Below are positions 55,894-64,000 of a stretch of DNA of 64,000 nt, one piece after another. The position numbers and the translations under genes were made by a program. The first letter of the stretch is position 1, and every line of letters starts with the position of its first letter. The stretch spans positions 1-64,000 of the forward strand of contig CAILLO010000063.1 in the NCBI GenBank assembly GCA_903835065.1, given 5' to 3'. Origin of the DNA: an uncultured Eubacteriales bacterium (GTDB lineage: Bacteria; Bacillota; Clostridia; Saccharofermentanales; UBA5734). The notes below the pieces were generated by a model, which had not been told where the DNA came from, made no database searches, and saw only the letters and a program-made list of their open reading frames with translations.

Positions 55894-56679
55894 ATGAACG
55901 ACTACGACTCGCTGGCGAGGATCTATGACCGCCTGCAGGCTTCCGATGCCGCCGAACGGCTTGCCGCGCACGCGGCGGACCTCGTGGCGTCCTTCTGCCG
56001 GCCGGCGTCGGGGCGGGGGGACGGCCGCGACGGGCGTCTCCTCCTGCTGGACCTCGGGTGCGGGACCGGCTCGTTCTGCCGGCATATGGCCGCGACGGGC
56101 TTCGACGTCATCGGCATCGACGCCTCGGAGGGCATGCTCCACCAGGCCACGGAAACCGTGGCGGCCGACGGGCCCGACATCCTGTACCTCCGCCAGGACA
56201 TCACCCGCTTCGAGCTATTCGGGACCGTCGACGCGATCTGCTGCCTGACGGACACCGTCAACCACGTCACCGACCAGGCCTCGCTGCGACGCATGCTGCG
56301 CCTGTGCCGCCAGTACCTCAACCTGGGCGGGGTCCTCGTCTTCGACGTCGCGACGCGCCGCCACTTCGCGCGCCGGCTCGGCGACCGTCTCCTCTACGAG
56401 GTCAGCTACGACGCCGTGCTCCTGTGGAAGAACCGCTTCTCGGAGGCGACCGGCCGCAATGTCGCCGACATCGTCCTCTTCAGCCGCGAATCCGACGGGA
56501 CCTGGTCGCGAGGCGACGAGTGCATCCGGGAGCGCGCCTACGACCGCCGCACGCTCTCTGCCATGCTGAAGGAGGCGGGTTTCGACCGCACGCAGGTGCT
56601 CGACGCGTTCCGCCTCGGCCCGCCCGGCCCCGCGGCGGAGCGTCTGTTCTATGTCGCGACGCGGGACTCCGCGCCATGA
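55894..56679 (+). CDS. Class I SAM-dependent methyltransferase
   Basis: 261 residues. SAM site [20 protein letters not shown] (about 50-69), acidic [13 protein letters not shown], and the middle [20 protein letters not shown] typical of small methyltransferases of the Ubie/YqeM type. The methyl acceptor is unknown. Its ribosome site is weak (GCAGGATG). The stop overlaps the start of the deacetylase gene (ATGA). Confidence 0.82.
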   Translation: MNDYDSLARIYDRLQASDAAERLAAHAADLVASFCRPASGRGDGRDGRLLLLDLGCGTGSFCRHMAATGFDVIGIDASEGMLHQATETVAADGPDILYLRQDITRFELFGTVDAICCLTDTVNHVTDQASLRRMLRLCRQYLNLGGVLVFDVATRRHFARRLGDRLLYEVSYDAVLLWKNRFSEATGRNVADIVLFSRESDGTWSRGDECIRERAYDRRTLSAMLKEAGFDRTQVLDAFRLGPPGPAAERLFYVATRDSAP

Positions 56680-57695
56680 AGACAAATTCGCTCGCCTCAC
56701 ACCGCCGCCGTCGCCGTCGCGGCCCGTCGCCTCTCGCCCTGATCGCGGTCGTCGTCGCCGCGGTCGCGCTGCTGGCGCTGGGCCACGCGCTGAAGCAGGC
56801 CGGCTGGACGCCGTTCCCGACGCCATCGCCCATGCCGAGCGCCACGCCCAGCCCGACGCCTTCGCCCGCGCCGAGCGCCACCCCCACTCCGACGCCCTCG
56901 CCCTCGCCCTCGCCGATCCCGGAGCCCAGCGCCACGCCGCGGCCCACGGTCGACCCCTCGTCGCTCGACGCGCTGCCGAACGTCGACATGAACTGGTCGT
57001 ACACCCTCCCGAGCCCGACCTTCCAGGACATCCCCTCGAAGGTCTCCACGCTGCGGCGCACCCTGGCCGTCAAGTACGGCGCAATCTGGCAGGTCCCCGG
57101 CGCTGGCGCGGGGAAGGTCGTCTACCTTTCCTTCGACGAAGGATACGAATACAAGGACAACACTTCGCACATCCTCGACACGCTCAAGGCGAAGGGCGTC
57201 AAGGCCACGTTCTTCGTGACCGGCACCTACGTCCGGGACAACCCGGCGCTCGTGCGGCGCATGGTGGCGGAGGGGCACGTCGTCGGCAACCATACCTGGA
57301 CGCATCCCGACCTGACCGTAGTGATCGGCGCCAAGGGGATCGACGGCCTGGCCTCGGAGCTTCAGCGGACGGCCGACGAGTTCCTGGCGGTCACCGGCGT
57401 GCCGATCGGCAGGTTCATGCGTCCGCCCGAAGGGCATTTCAGCGAGCGGACGCTCGCGATGGCCCGGTCGCTGGGGTACCGTACCGTGTTCTGGGCCTTC
57501 GCGTACCGCGACTGGATCACCACCGAGCAGCCCACGGCGGACGACGCGACCTCCATGGTCCTGGGCCAGCTGCACGACGGCTCGGTGATCCTGCTCCACG
57601 CCGAATCGCTGACGAACACGACGATGCTGGGAAGCTGGATCGACGCAATCCGGGCGCGCGGCTACACGATCCGGTCCATCGACGAAATTCCCTGA
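56676..57695 (+). CDS. pdaA: Polysaccharide deacetylase, PdaA-like
   Basis: Membrane-anchored or secreted NodB-domain enzyme, 339 residues. Arg-rich start, membrane helix (about 16-36), Thr/Pro/Ser linker (about 45-95), then NodB domain (about 145-335) with [20 protein letters not shown], the metal site [25 protein letters not shown] and VILLHAES. The FDEGYE motif and overall order match PdaA, which removes acetyl groups from muramic acid during cortex or cell-wall maturation. Spore role cannot be claimed from this alone. Starts inside the previous stop. Confidence 0.88.
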   Translation: MKTNSLASHRRRRRRGPSPLALIAVVVAAVALLALGHALKQAGWTPFPTPSPMPSATPSPTPSPAPSATPTPTPSPSPSPIPEPSATPRPTVDPSSLDALPNVDMNWSYTLPSPTFQDIPSKVSTLRRTLAVKYGAIWQVPGAGAGKVVYLSFDEGYEYKDNTSHILDTLKAKGVKATFFVTGTYVRDNPALVRRMVAEGHVVGNHTWTHPDLTVVIGAKGIDGLASELQRTADEFLAVTGVPIGRFMRPPEGHFSERTLAMARSLGYRTVFWAFAYRDWITTEQPTADDATSMVLGQLHDGSVILLHAESLTNTTMLGSWIDAIRARGYTIRSIDEIP

Positions 57696-57704
57696 TCCCG
57701 GCGC

Positions 57705-57733
57705 TTGCAATTCCCAGGACCCTGTAATAGAAT
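57705..57733 (+). promoter_or_regulatory. Promoter of the S10 operon
   Basis: -35 TTGCAA (57705-57710), 17-base spacer, -10 TAGAAT (57728-57733). About 265 bases of leader follow. Confidence 0.7.
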
Positions 57734-57739
57734 ATGCGA

Positions 57740-58005
57740 TGCGCGTCGATTCGCGCACATCGTCGATTCCGGAGATTGCCGCAGCCGGCTGCTGCGCCGG
57801 CGAACGGGGAACTCCGGAGGAGAAGTCCGGTCAGAAGACCGGGCGAACAGGTCCTTGAACCCGGCAGCGCCGTGCTCGAGAGAGCATACTGCCCAGGACG
57901 CGACCTTCCAGCGGGAAGGCGGGCGTCGCTGGGTTTTATGACGGAAGAGTATGACACGCCCGGCACAGTTGAGGATAGAACGCAGCAACGAGGAGGTTTG
58001 ACCCC
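57740..58005 (+). ncRNA. Structured leader of the S10 ribosomal protein operon
   Basis: 265 bases without a gene. Several stems are visible by eye: CCGGTC/GACCGG at about 57827-57842, GACCTTCC/GGAAGG with outer GCG pairs at about 57899-57932, and a GC-rich stem near 57780-57830. No U-tailed terminator was found. Autoregulated leaders are common before ribosomal protein operons (L4 acts in E. coli), but no known class could be assigned. Confidence 0.45.
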
Positions 58006-58317
58006 ATGGCAGTGAACCAGAAGATCCGCATCCGTCTCAAGGCCTTCGACCACGAGGTCCTCGACGCCAGCACCGAGAGGATCGTCGAGACCGCGAAGCG
58101 TACCGGTGCCGTCATTTCCGGCCCGATTCCGCTTCCGACCGAGAAGGAGATCGTCACGATCCTCCGCGCCCCCCACAAGTACAAGGACGCCCGCGAGCAG
58201 TTCGAGCTCCGCACCCACAAGCGCCTGATCGACATCCTCGCGCCCAACCAGAAGACGGTCGAGGCCCTGATGAAGCTCGACATGCCGGCCGGAGTCAACA
58301 TCGAGATCAAGCTGTAG
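58006..58317 (+). CDS. rpsJ: Ribosomal protein S10
   Basis: Small-subunit protein, also NusE in antitermination. It has 103 residues. [20 protein letters not shown] is the classic start; [20 protein letters not shown] is near the end. RBS ACGAGGAGG. First gene of the S10-spc type cluster. Confidence 0.97.
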   Translation: MAVNQKIRIRLKAFDHEVLDASTERIVETAKRTGAVISGPIPLPTEKEIVTILRAPHKYKDAREQFELRTHKRLIDILAPNQKTVEALMKLDMPAGVNIEIKL

Positions 58318-58408
58318 CCGGAGGCGGCCCCCGACGGGGCCGCGTTCCGCGAAGAAGGTCAAGTTCGCCGGAGACTTGAGGCGAACCAATAACCAAGGAG
58401 GTAGGACA

Positions 58409-59044
58409 GTGAAAGACAAGTTCATGCTGGGCAAGAAGGTCGGGATGTCCCAGTTCTTCGACGCGACCGGCCTGGCCGTTCCCGTGACCGTGATCGAGTG
58501 CGGGCCCGTGGTCGTCGTCCAGAAGAAGACCGTCGAGACCGACGGCTACACCGCCGTCAAGGTCGGCTACGGCGACGTCGCCGAGCGCAAGGTCAACCGT
58601 CCCGACAAGGGCCAGTACAAGAAGTTCGGCGTCGCGCCGAAGAAGTACCTCGGCGAATTCCGCACGGACAAGGTCCTCGAGCCCGGCCAGGAGATCCGCG
58701 TCTCCGAGATGTTCGCCGTCGGCGACGCCGTCGACGTCAGCGGCACCTCCAAGGGCAAGGGCTTCGCCGGCACCGTCAAGCGCTATGGCCAGAGCGGCGG
58801 TCCCGACACCCACGGTTCGATGTACCATCGCCGCGTCGGCTCGATGGGCGCCAACACCGACCCCGCCCGCGTCCTCCCCGGCAAGCGTCTCCCCGGCCAC
58901 ATGGGCTCGGAGAGCGTCACGGTCCAGAACCTCGACGTGGTGATGGTCGATGGAGAACGCAACATCCTCGTGCTCAAAGGCGCCGTGCCAGGTCCGAAAG
59001 GCGGCCTCCTCGAGATCACGGGATCCGTCAAGTCCGGCAAGTGA
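58409..59044 (+). CDS. rplC: Ribosomal protein L3
   Basis: Large-subunit assembly protein, 211 residues from GTG 58409 set by AAGGAGG seven bases upstream. LGKKVGMSQFFDATGLAVPV at the start and RRVGSMGANTDPARVLPGKR near the middle are typical. An ATG five codons on is a less likely start. Confidence 0.96.
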   Translation: MKDKFMLGKKVGMSQFFDATGLAVPVTVIECGPVVVVQKKTVETDGYTAVKVGYGDVAERKVNRPDKGQYKKFGVAPKKYLGEFRTDKVLEPGQEIRVSEMFAVGDAVDVSGTSKGKGFAGTVKRYGQSGGPDTHGSMYHRRVGSMGANTDPARVLPGKRLPGHMGSESVTVQNLDVVMVDGERNILVLKGAVPGPKGGLLEITGSVKSGK

Positions 59045-59068
59045 TCGGGCGAAAGGGAGGAGCTAGAC

Positions 59069-59692
59069 ATGGCAAAGGTTGATGTCTTCAACACCGAAGG
59101 TGCCGTGGTCGGTCAGATCGAACTGAGCGACAGCATCTTCGGGATCGAACCCAACGAGAACGTCGTCCACCAGGTCGTCATGAACCAGCTGGCGAACCGC
59201 AGGCAGGGCACGCACTCGACCAAGACCCGCCACGAAGTCAGCGGCGGCGGCAAGAAGCCGTACCGCCAGAAGGGCACCGGCCGCGCCCGCCAGGGTTCGA
59301 TCCGCTCCGCGCAGTGGATCAAGGGCGGCATCATCTTCGGGCCCAAGCCCCGCGACTATTCCTACACGCTGCCGAAGAAGGTCCGCCGCCTCGCGCTGAA
59401 GTCGGCCCTCTCCTCGAAGCTCGCGTCGCAGAAGCTGGTCGTCGTGGACGCCCTCGACTTCGACGAGATCAAGACCAAGACCATGATCCGCGTCCTCGGC
59501 AACCTGAAGGCCACCGGCTCCGCCCTGGTCGTCATGGAAACCAAGAATCCGAACGTCGAGAAGTCGGCCCGGAACATCCCGGGCATCAAGACCGCGCTCG
59601 TCAATACGATCAACGTGTTCGACATCCTCAAGTTCGACACCTTCATCGTGACGAAGGCCGCCGTCGAGAAGGTCCAGGAGGTGTATGTGTGA
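59069..59692 (+). CDS. rplD: Ribosomal protein L4
   Basis: 207 residues. HSTKTRHEVSGGGKKPYRQK, then GTGRARQGSIRSAQWIKGG is the L4 core that reaches the exit tunnel. RBS GGGAGGAG. L4 represses the S10 operon in some bacteria. It ends in TGATG with rplW. Confidence 0.97.
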   Translation: MAKVDVFNTEGAVVGQIELSDSIFGIEPNENVVHQVVMNQLANRRQGTHSTKTRHEVSGGGKKPYRQKGTGRARQGSIRSAQWIKGGIIFGPKPRDYSYTLPKKVRRLALKSALSSKLASQKLVVVDALDFDEIKTKTMIRVLGNLKATGSALVVMETKNPNVEKSARNIPGIKTALVNTINVFDILKFDTFIVTKAAVEKVQEVYV

Positions 59693-60045
59693 TGAGGGAT
59701 GCGCATGATGTCATCGTCCGCCCGTACGTGACCGAGCGGAGCACCGCGTCGGTCGCCGACGGCCGGTACACGTTCGTGGTCGCCACCGGCACCACGAAAT
59801 CCGAGATCCGTTCCGCCGTGGAGCAGCTGTTCAACGTCAAGGTCCTCCAGGTGAACACCGTGAACGTCGGTGGCAAGGAAAAGCGCCAGGGCGTGCACGT
59901 CGGGACCACTCCCGACTGGAAGAAGGCGATCGTGACGATCGACACCAACCCCAAGCCCAACTCGTATCTTGCGAAGGGCGGCAAGGCCGCCGCCTCCTCG
60001 AAGAAGTACAAGAATTCGATCGAAGAATTCGGCTACGGCCAGTGA
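59692..60045 (+). CDS. rplW: Ribosomal protein L23
   Basis: 117 residues, at the tunnel exit. VIVRPYVTERSTASVADGRY and YTFVVATGTTKSEIRSAVEQ match. The start overlaps the rplD stop by one base. The C-terminal tail after residue 95 is longer than usual and Lys/Ser-rich. Confidence 0.95.
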   Translation: MRDAHDVIVRPYVTERSTASVADGRYTFVVATGTTKSEIRSAVEQLFNVKVLQVNTVNVGGKEKRQGVHVGTTPDWKKAIVTIDTNPKPNSYLAKGGKAAASSKKYKNSIEEFGYGQ

Positions 60046-60074
60046 CCGCCGCCTGCGAGAAGGAGTGAAAAGAG

Positions 60075-60905
60075 ATGCCAGTCAAGAGTTTTAGGCCGAC
60101 CTCGCCTGCCCGACGGTACATGACGGTCGCCGATTTCAGCGAACTGACCGACAAGAAGCCGGAGAAATCCCTGCTCTCCCCGATCAAGAAGAGCGGCGGG
60201 CGCAACAGCTACGGTCGCATCACCGTCCGCCACATCGGCGGCGGCAACCGCCAGAAGTACCGCATCATCGACTGGAAGCGGTCGAAGGACGGCGTCAAGG
60301 CCAAGGTCGTCGCGCTCGAATACGACCCGAACCGCACCGCCAACATCGCCCTGCTCCAATATGAGGACGGCGAGAAGCGCTACATCCTGGCCCCCGAGGG
60401 CCTCGTCGTCGGCGCGTCGGTCGTGAGCGGCCCCGCCGTCGACATCGTCGCCGGCAACTGCCTCCCGATCACCGGCATCCCCGTCGGCACGATCATCCAC
60501 AACGTGGAGCTCAAGCCCGGCAAGGGAGCCCAGATGGTCCGCACGGCCGGCGTCGGCGCCCAGCTGATGGCCAAGGAGGGCGAGTACGCCCAGGTCCGAC
60601 TCCCGTCCGGCGAAGTCCGCAAGGTCTCGGTCCTCTGCCGCGCGACGATCGGTCTCGTCGGCAACCACGACCATGAGAACGTCAGCCTCGGCAAGGCCGG
60701 CCGCAAGCGCCACATGGGCGTGCGCCCGACCGTCCGCGGCGTCGCCATGAACCCGGTCGACCACCCCCACGGCGGTGGCGAAGGCAAGTCCCCCATCGGC
60801 CGTCCCGGTCCGGTCACGCCGTGGGGCGTCCCGACCCTGGGCAAGAAGACGCGAGCCCGCAAGAAGCCTTCCGACAAGATGATTGTCAAGAGAAGGTCCA
60901 AGTAA
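60075..60905 (+). CDS. rplB: Ribosomal protein L2
   Basis: Peptidyl-transferase-centre protein, 276 residues. [40 protein letters not shown] and the C-terminal [20 protein letters not shown] are standard. RBS AGAAGGAG. Confidence 0.97.
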   Translation: MPVKSFRPTSPARRYMTVADFSELTDKKPEKSLLSPIKKSGGRNSYGRITVRHIGGGNRQKYRIIDWKRSKDGVKAKVVALEYDPNRTANIALLQYEDGEKRYILAPEGLVVGASVVSGPAVDIVAGNCLPITGIPVGTIIHNVELKPGKGAQMVRTAGVGAQLMAKEGEYAQVRLPSGEVRKVSVLCRATIGLVGNHDHENVSLGKAGRKRHMGVRPTVRGVAMNPVDHPHGGGEGKSPIGRPGPVTPWGVPTLGKKTRARKKPSDKMIVKRRSK

Positions 60906-60923
60906 AGGAAGGGAGGCTTCAAG

Positions 60924-61208
60924 ATGAGCAGATCGACGAAAAAGGGATTCTTCATTCAGGAAGCGCTGCTGAAGCGCATCGTCGCCATGAACGAAACCAA
61001 CGAGAAGAAGGTCGTCAAGACCTGGTCGCGTTCCTCCACCATCTTCCCGGAGATGGTCGGCCATACGATTGCCGTCTACGATGGCAAGAAGCACGTGCCG
61101 GTGTACATCACCGAGGAGATGGTCGGCCACAAGCTCGGCGAATTCGCTCCGACTCGTACCTTCCGCGGTCACTCGAAGTCGACCGAGAAGGCCACGGTCG
61201 TGAAGTGA
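60924..61208 (+). CDS. rpsS: Ribosomal protein S19
   Basis: 94 residues. [40 protein letters not shown] and [15 protein letters not shown] are the family hallmarks. RBS GGAAGGGAGG. Confidence 0.97.
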   Translation: MSRSTKKGFFIQEALLKRIVAMNETNEKKVVKTWSRSSTIFPEMVGHTIAVYDGKKHVPVYITEEMVGHKLGEFAPTRTFRGHSKSTEKATVVK

Positions 61209-61237
61209 AGACGGCGTAGGAAGGGAGGAACTGCAAC

Positions 61238-61714
61238 GTGGAAAAGAAGGTCATGAGCAAGGAGTACATGCAGGAGAACCGCGAGGAGATCCTGAAGGCG
61301 TATTCCGCCCCGCACCGCCTCTATGCGAAGCCGGCCCTGCTCACCAAGAAGGAGCGCAAGGTCCTCGGGATCGGCAAGGACGAGGGGCGCGCGATCGCCC
61401 GCTATGTCCGCCTGTCGTCCCGCAAGGCCAACATCGTGATCGATCTGATCAAGGACAAGAGCCTCGACGAAGCCTTCGCGATTCTCAAGTACACTCCGAA
61501 GGCCGCCTCTCCGGTCCTCGAGAAGCTGCTCAAGTCCGCCGAAGCCAACGCCGTCAACAACAACGGACTTTCGCGCGACGCCCTCTACGTCTCCGACTGC
61601 TTCGCCAACCAGGGCCCCACGCTCAAGCGCATCATGCCCAGGGCCAGAGGTAGCGCGAGCAAGATCCACAAGAGGACCAGCCACATCACGCTGGTTCTCA
61701 AGGAAAGAAAGTAG
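61238..61714 (+). CDS. rplV: Ribosomal protein L22 with N-terminal extension
   Basis: 158 residues from GTG 61238 (GGGAGGA nine bases upstream). The usual L22 begins near residue 50 at [20 protein letters not shown]; about 48 extra residues precede it ([20 protein letters not shown] within). Otherwise the tunnel loop [20 protein letters not shown] is normal. The extension is unusual; an internal start is not supported by a ribosome site. Confidence 0.94.
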   Translation: MEKKVMSKEYMQENREEILKAYSAPHRLYAKPALLTKKERKVLGIGKDEGRAIARYVRLSSRKANIVIDLIKDKSLDEAFAILKYTPKAASPVLEKLLKSAEANAVNNNGLSRDALYVSDCFANQGPTLKRIMPRARGSASKIHKRTSHITLVLKERK

Positions 61715-61725
61715 GAGGGCGCCAG

Positions 61726-62397
61726 ATGGGCCAGAAGGTCAATCCCCACGGTCTTCGGATCGGCATCATCAAGGACTGGGACACGAAGTGGTATGCCAGC
61801 AAGAAGGACTTCAGCGTGTTTCTGGTCGAAGACAAGCATATCCGCGACTTCCTGAAGAAGGAACTCTATGCCGCGGGCGTCTCCCGCATCGAAGTCGAGC
61901 GCAAGGGCGAGGAGAAGATCCTCGTCGCGATCCACGCCGCCAAGCCCGGCGTCGTGATCGGCCGCCAGGGCGCCGGCGTCGAGGAGATCAAGAAGAAGCT
62001 GCAGTCCCGCTTCAAGCGCACCTTCTTCATCAACATCACCGAAGTCAAGTCGCCCGACATGGAGGCGCAACTGGTGGCCGAGAACATCGCCGCCCAGCTC
62101 GAAAAGCGCATCTCCTTCCGTCGCGCGATGAAGCAGACGATGCAGCGCGCGATGAAGTCGGGCGCCAAGGGCATCAAGACCCAGGTCTGCGGACGCCTCG
62201 GCGGAGCCGAGATCGCCCGCACCGAGCACTATCATGAAGGCACGATTCCCCTGCAGACGCTCCGCGCCGACATCGACTACGGCTTCACCGAAGCCGCCAC
62301 CACCTACGGCCGCATCGGCGTCAAGGTCTGGATCTACAAGGGCGAGGTATTCCCGGCTCCGAAGAAGCCCGTCGTCGCGGAAGGAGGGGAGTCCTGA
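61726..62397 (+). CDS. rpsC: Ribosomal protein S3
   Basis: 223 residues. Start [22 protein letters not shown]-domain [20 protein letters not shown], and the C-terminal [20 protein letters not shown] are standard. The stop overlaps rplP (TGATG). Confidence 0.97.
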   Translation: MGQKVNPHGLRIGIIKDWDTKWYASKKDFSVFLVEDKHIRDFLKKELYAAGVSRIEVERKGEEKILVAIHAAKPGVVIGRQGAGVEEIKKKLQSRFKRTFFINITEVKSPDMEAQLVAENIAAQLEKRISFRRAMKQTMQRAMKSGAKGIKTQVCGRLGGAEIARTEHYHEGTIPLQTLRADIDYGFTEAATTYGRIGVKVWIYKGEVFPAPKKPVVAEGGES

Positions 62398-62831
62398 TGC
62401 TTCTCCCGAAGAGAGTCAAGTACAGAAGAGTGCACCGCGGCCGCATGACCGGAAAGGCCACCCGCGGCAACTTCGTCAGCTACGGCGAGTTCGGTCTCGC
62501 CGCCCTCGAACCCGGCTGGATCACCAGCAACCAGATCGAAGCCGCCCGTGTCGCGATCAACCGTTTCGTGAAGCGTGGCGGAAAGACCTGGATCAAGATC
62601 TTCCCGGACAAGCCCGTCACCAAGAAGCCGGCCGAGACCCGAATGGGCTCCGGCAAGGGCTCTCCGGAGTTCTGGGTCGCCGTCGTGAAGCCGGGACGCG
62701 TGATGTTCGAGATCGCAGGCGTTCCCGAGGCCGATGCCCGCGAGGCGATGCGTCTCGCCGGCCACAAGCTCCCGATCCAGACCCGGTTCGTGGCGCGCGA
62801 AAAGGAAGGTGAAGTGCATGAAGGCGAATGA
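62397..62831 (+). CDS. rplP: Ribosomal protein L16
   Basis: 144 residues. [20 protein letters not shown] and [20 protein letters not shown] are clear. It overlaps the start of rpmC by 14 bases. Confidence 0.97.
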   Translation: MLLPKRVKYRRVHRGRMTGKATRGNFVSYGEFGLAALEPGWITSNQIEAARVAINRFVKRGGKTWIKIFPDKPVTKKPAETRMGSGKGSPEFWVAVVKPGRVMFEIAGVPEADAREAMRLAGHKLPIQTRFVAREKEGEVHEGE

Positions 62832-63027
62832 GATCCGCGACATGCGTGACAAGACGGCCCCCGAGCTCGACGACGAGCTCAAGGCCCTGAAGACGGAACT
62901 CTTCAAGCTCCGCTTCCAGCACGCGACCAACCAGCTCGACAATCCGCTGAAGCTCCGCACCGTGAAGCGCGACATCGCCCGGGTCAAGACGATCCAGCGC
63001 GAAATCGAGCTCAAGGGCGCCAAGTGA
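62818..63027 (+). CDS. rpmC: Ribosomal protein L29
   Basis: 69 residues. [20 protein letters not shown] and [20 protein letters not shown] match. ATG 62818 lies inside the end of rplP, with GGAAGG eight bases upstream, so translation is coupled. Confidence 0.95.
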   Translation: MKANEIRDMRDKTAPELDDELKALKTELFKLRFQHATNQLDNPLKLRTVKRDIARVKTIQREIELKGAK

Positions 63028-63047
63028 GCGGCGAGGAGGAAGCGAAG

Positions 63048-63305
63048 ATGGAAGAGAGAAACCTGAGGAAGACCCGAGTGGGCGTCGTCAAGAGCGACAA
63101 GATGGACAAGACGATCGTCGTCGCCGTCGAGGAGCACGTGCAGCACCCCCTCTACAAGAAGATCGTGAAGAGGACCTACAAGCTCAAGGCGCACGACGAG
63201 AACAACGAGTGCGGCGTCGGCGACAAGGTCAAGGTCATGGAGACCCGCCCCCTCAGCAAGGACAAGCGCTGGCGGCTGGTCGAGATCGTCGAGAAGGCGA
63301 AGTAG
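63048..63305 (+). CDS. rpsQ: Ribosomal protein S17
   Basis: 85 residues. [20 protein letters not shown] and [20 protein letters not shown] are typical. GAGGAGGA before ATG 63048 rules out the upstream in-frame GTG 63024. Confidence 0.96.
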   Translation: MEERNLRKTRVGVVKSDKMDKTIVVAVEEHVQHPLYKKIVKRTYKLKAHDENNECGVGDKVKVMETRPLSKDKRWRLVEIVEKAK

Positions 63306-63344
63306 CGGCCCCCGGGGGGAAGACCGGGAAGGAGGAGATTCTGC

Positions 63345-63713
63345 ATGATCCAGGTCCAGACCGTTCTCAAGTCCGCCGACAACACCGGTGCGCGGGAACT
63401 CATGTGCATCAAGGTCCTAGGCGGTTCCTGGAGGAAGTACGCCCACATCGGTGACGTCATCGTATGCTCCGTCCGCGAGGCGACGCCGGGTGGCGTCGTC
63501 AAGAAGGGCGAGGTCGTGCGCTGCGTGATCGTCCGCACCAAGAAGGGGACCCGTCGTCCGGACGGCTCCTACATCAAGTTCGACGAGAACGCCGCCGTCC
63601 TCATCAAGGAGGACAAGAATCCGCGCGGCACCCGCATCTTCGGGCCCGTTGCGCGTGAGCTCAGGGACAAGGACTACATGAAGATCCTCTCCCTTGCGCC
63701 CGAAGTACTGTAA
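63345..63713 (+). CDS. rplN: Ribosomal protein L14
   Basis: 122 residues. [40 protein letters not shown] and [13 protein letters not shown] are standard. RBS AAGGAGGAG. Confidence 0.97.
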   Translation: MIQVQTVLKSADNTGARELMCIKVLGGSWRKYAHIGDVIVCSVREATPGGVVKKGEVVRCVIVRTKKGTRRPDGSYIKFDENAAVLIKEDKNPRGTRIFGPVARELRDKDYMKILSLAPEVL

Positions 63714-63726
63714 GGAGGGGAGAGCG

Positions 63727-64000
63727 ATGGCGAACAAGATCCACGTCAAGGAAAAGGACACCGTGATCGTCCTCACCGGCAAGGATGCCGGCAAGAGCGG
63801 CAAGGTGCTGCAGGTCAACAAGGACGAAGGCCGCGTCCTCGTCGAGGGCGTCAACATGGCCACCAAGCACAAGAAGCCCAGGGGACGCTACCAGCAGGGC
63901 GGCATCATCCACCAGGAAGCGCCGATCCACGCCTCGAACGTCATGCTCGTGTGCGCCGAGTGCAAGCATCCGACCAAGGCCATCCACGAGATCCGGCCGG
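63727..64000 (+). CDS. rplX: Ribosomal protein L24, 3' end missing
   Basis: 91 residues up to the window edge. KOW-type start [20 protein letters not shown], then [20 protein letters not shown] and [26 protein letters not shown]. Only the last few residues should be missing. Confidence 0.96.
   Translation, partial: MANKIHVKEKDTVIVLTGKDAGKSGKVLQVNKDEGRVLVEGVNMATKHKKPRGRYQQGGIIHQEAPIHASNVMLVCAECKHPTKAIHEIRP

Noticed and set aside
57705-58015. Small open frames before rpsJ
   Set aside because: No ribosome sites and no recognisable protein. The sequence forms stems and sits between a good promoter and rpsJ, so it is better read as a leader.

Overview
This is a 64 kb stretch of a GC-rich bacterial chromosome, apart from about 1.1 kb of AT-richer DNA at the left edge. 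Several features point to a Gram-positive-type anaerobe of the Clostridia kind: three solitary ECF-transporter substrate subunits (pantothenate-like, thiamine, riboflavin), long-form HPF, PcrA, TPP and FMN riboswitches, FtsEX with a LytM-type peptidase, a PdaA-like deacetylase, a dockerin tail, and strong AAGGAGG-type ribosome binding sites. The exact lineage cannot be read from the sequence. Long open frames lie antisense to almost every gene; they are a by-product of the GC-rich codon usage and were left out.

Layout. 1-1189: the end of a mobile element. A tyrosine recombinase runs off the left edge, and the element meets the chromosome inside a tRNA-Ser(GGA) gene whose promoter and 5' half are intact but whose 3' half is not recognisable. 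1.4-12.7 kb: housekeeping genes (gap, cdd, coaX and a PanT-like S subunit, hpf, pcrA, deoC, riboswitch-controlled thiT, a DUF362 ferredoxin protein, two HD-type nucleotide hydrolases). 12.7-26 kb: an envelope and surface region with a GT21-like glycosyltransferase, two large secreted glucosaminidase-like proteins, a secreted protein with two seven-repeat RCC1 blocks and a C-terminal dockerin, a membrane-anchored cohesin-like protein, GtrA, and a polyprenyl-phosphate sugar transferase. 26-41 kb: folC, a TPR membrane protein, thrC, prfC (opposite strand), a uridine-kinase-like gene, metAA, a GH36-like protein (opposite strand), trx, ttcA (opposite strand), nnr, alr and FMN-riboswitch-controlled ribU. 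41.4-44.1 kb: six small membrane proteins (two DUF2752, a two-helix protein, two zinc-ribbon/CD225-like, one DUF4870-like). 44.1-48.8 kb: a leftward argC-argB-argD-argF-GNAT operon with an ARG-box-like palindrome inside its promoter. 49-51.5 kb: an MsmK/UgpC-type ATPase and a PucR-type regulator. 51.5-57.7 kb: ftsE-ftsX-LytM peptidase-S41 protease-methyltransferase-pdaA. 57.7-64 kb: a structured leader and the start of the S10 ribosomal protein operon (rpsJ to a partial rplX).

The most interesting block is 14-24 kb. A dockerin-bearing double beta-propeller protein sits directly upstream of a membrane-anchored protein with a cohesin-like domain, and both follow two cell-wall-hydrolase-like secreted proteins. 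One reading is a very small cohesin-dockerin surface system displaying a propeller protein instead of cellulases. Other notable points are a GAPDH that closely resembles the glycosomal GAPDH of trypanosomes, a glucosaminidase gene with no normal start codon, a foreign-looking domain inserted right after the probable catalytic Glu of its neighbour, a GH36-like protein without an evident nucleophile, and the interrupted tRNA-Ser gene.
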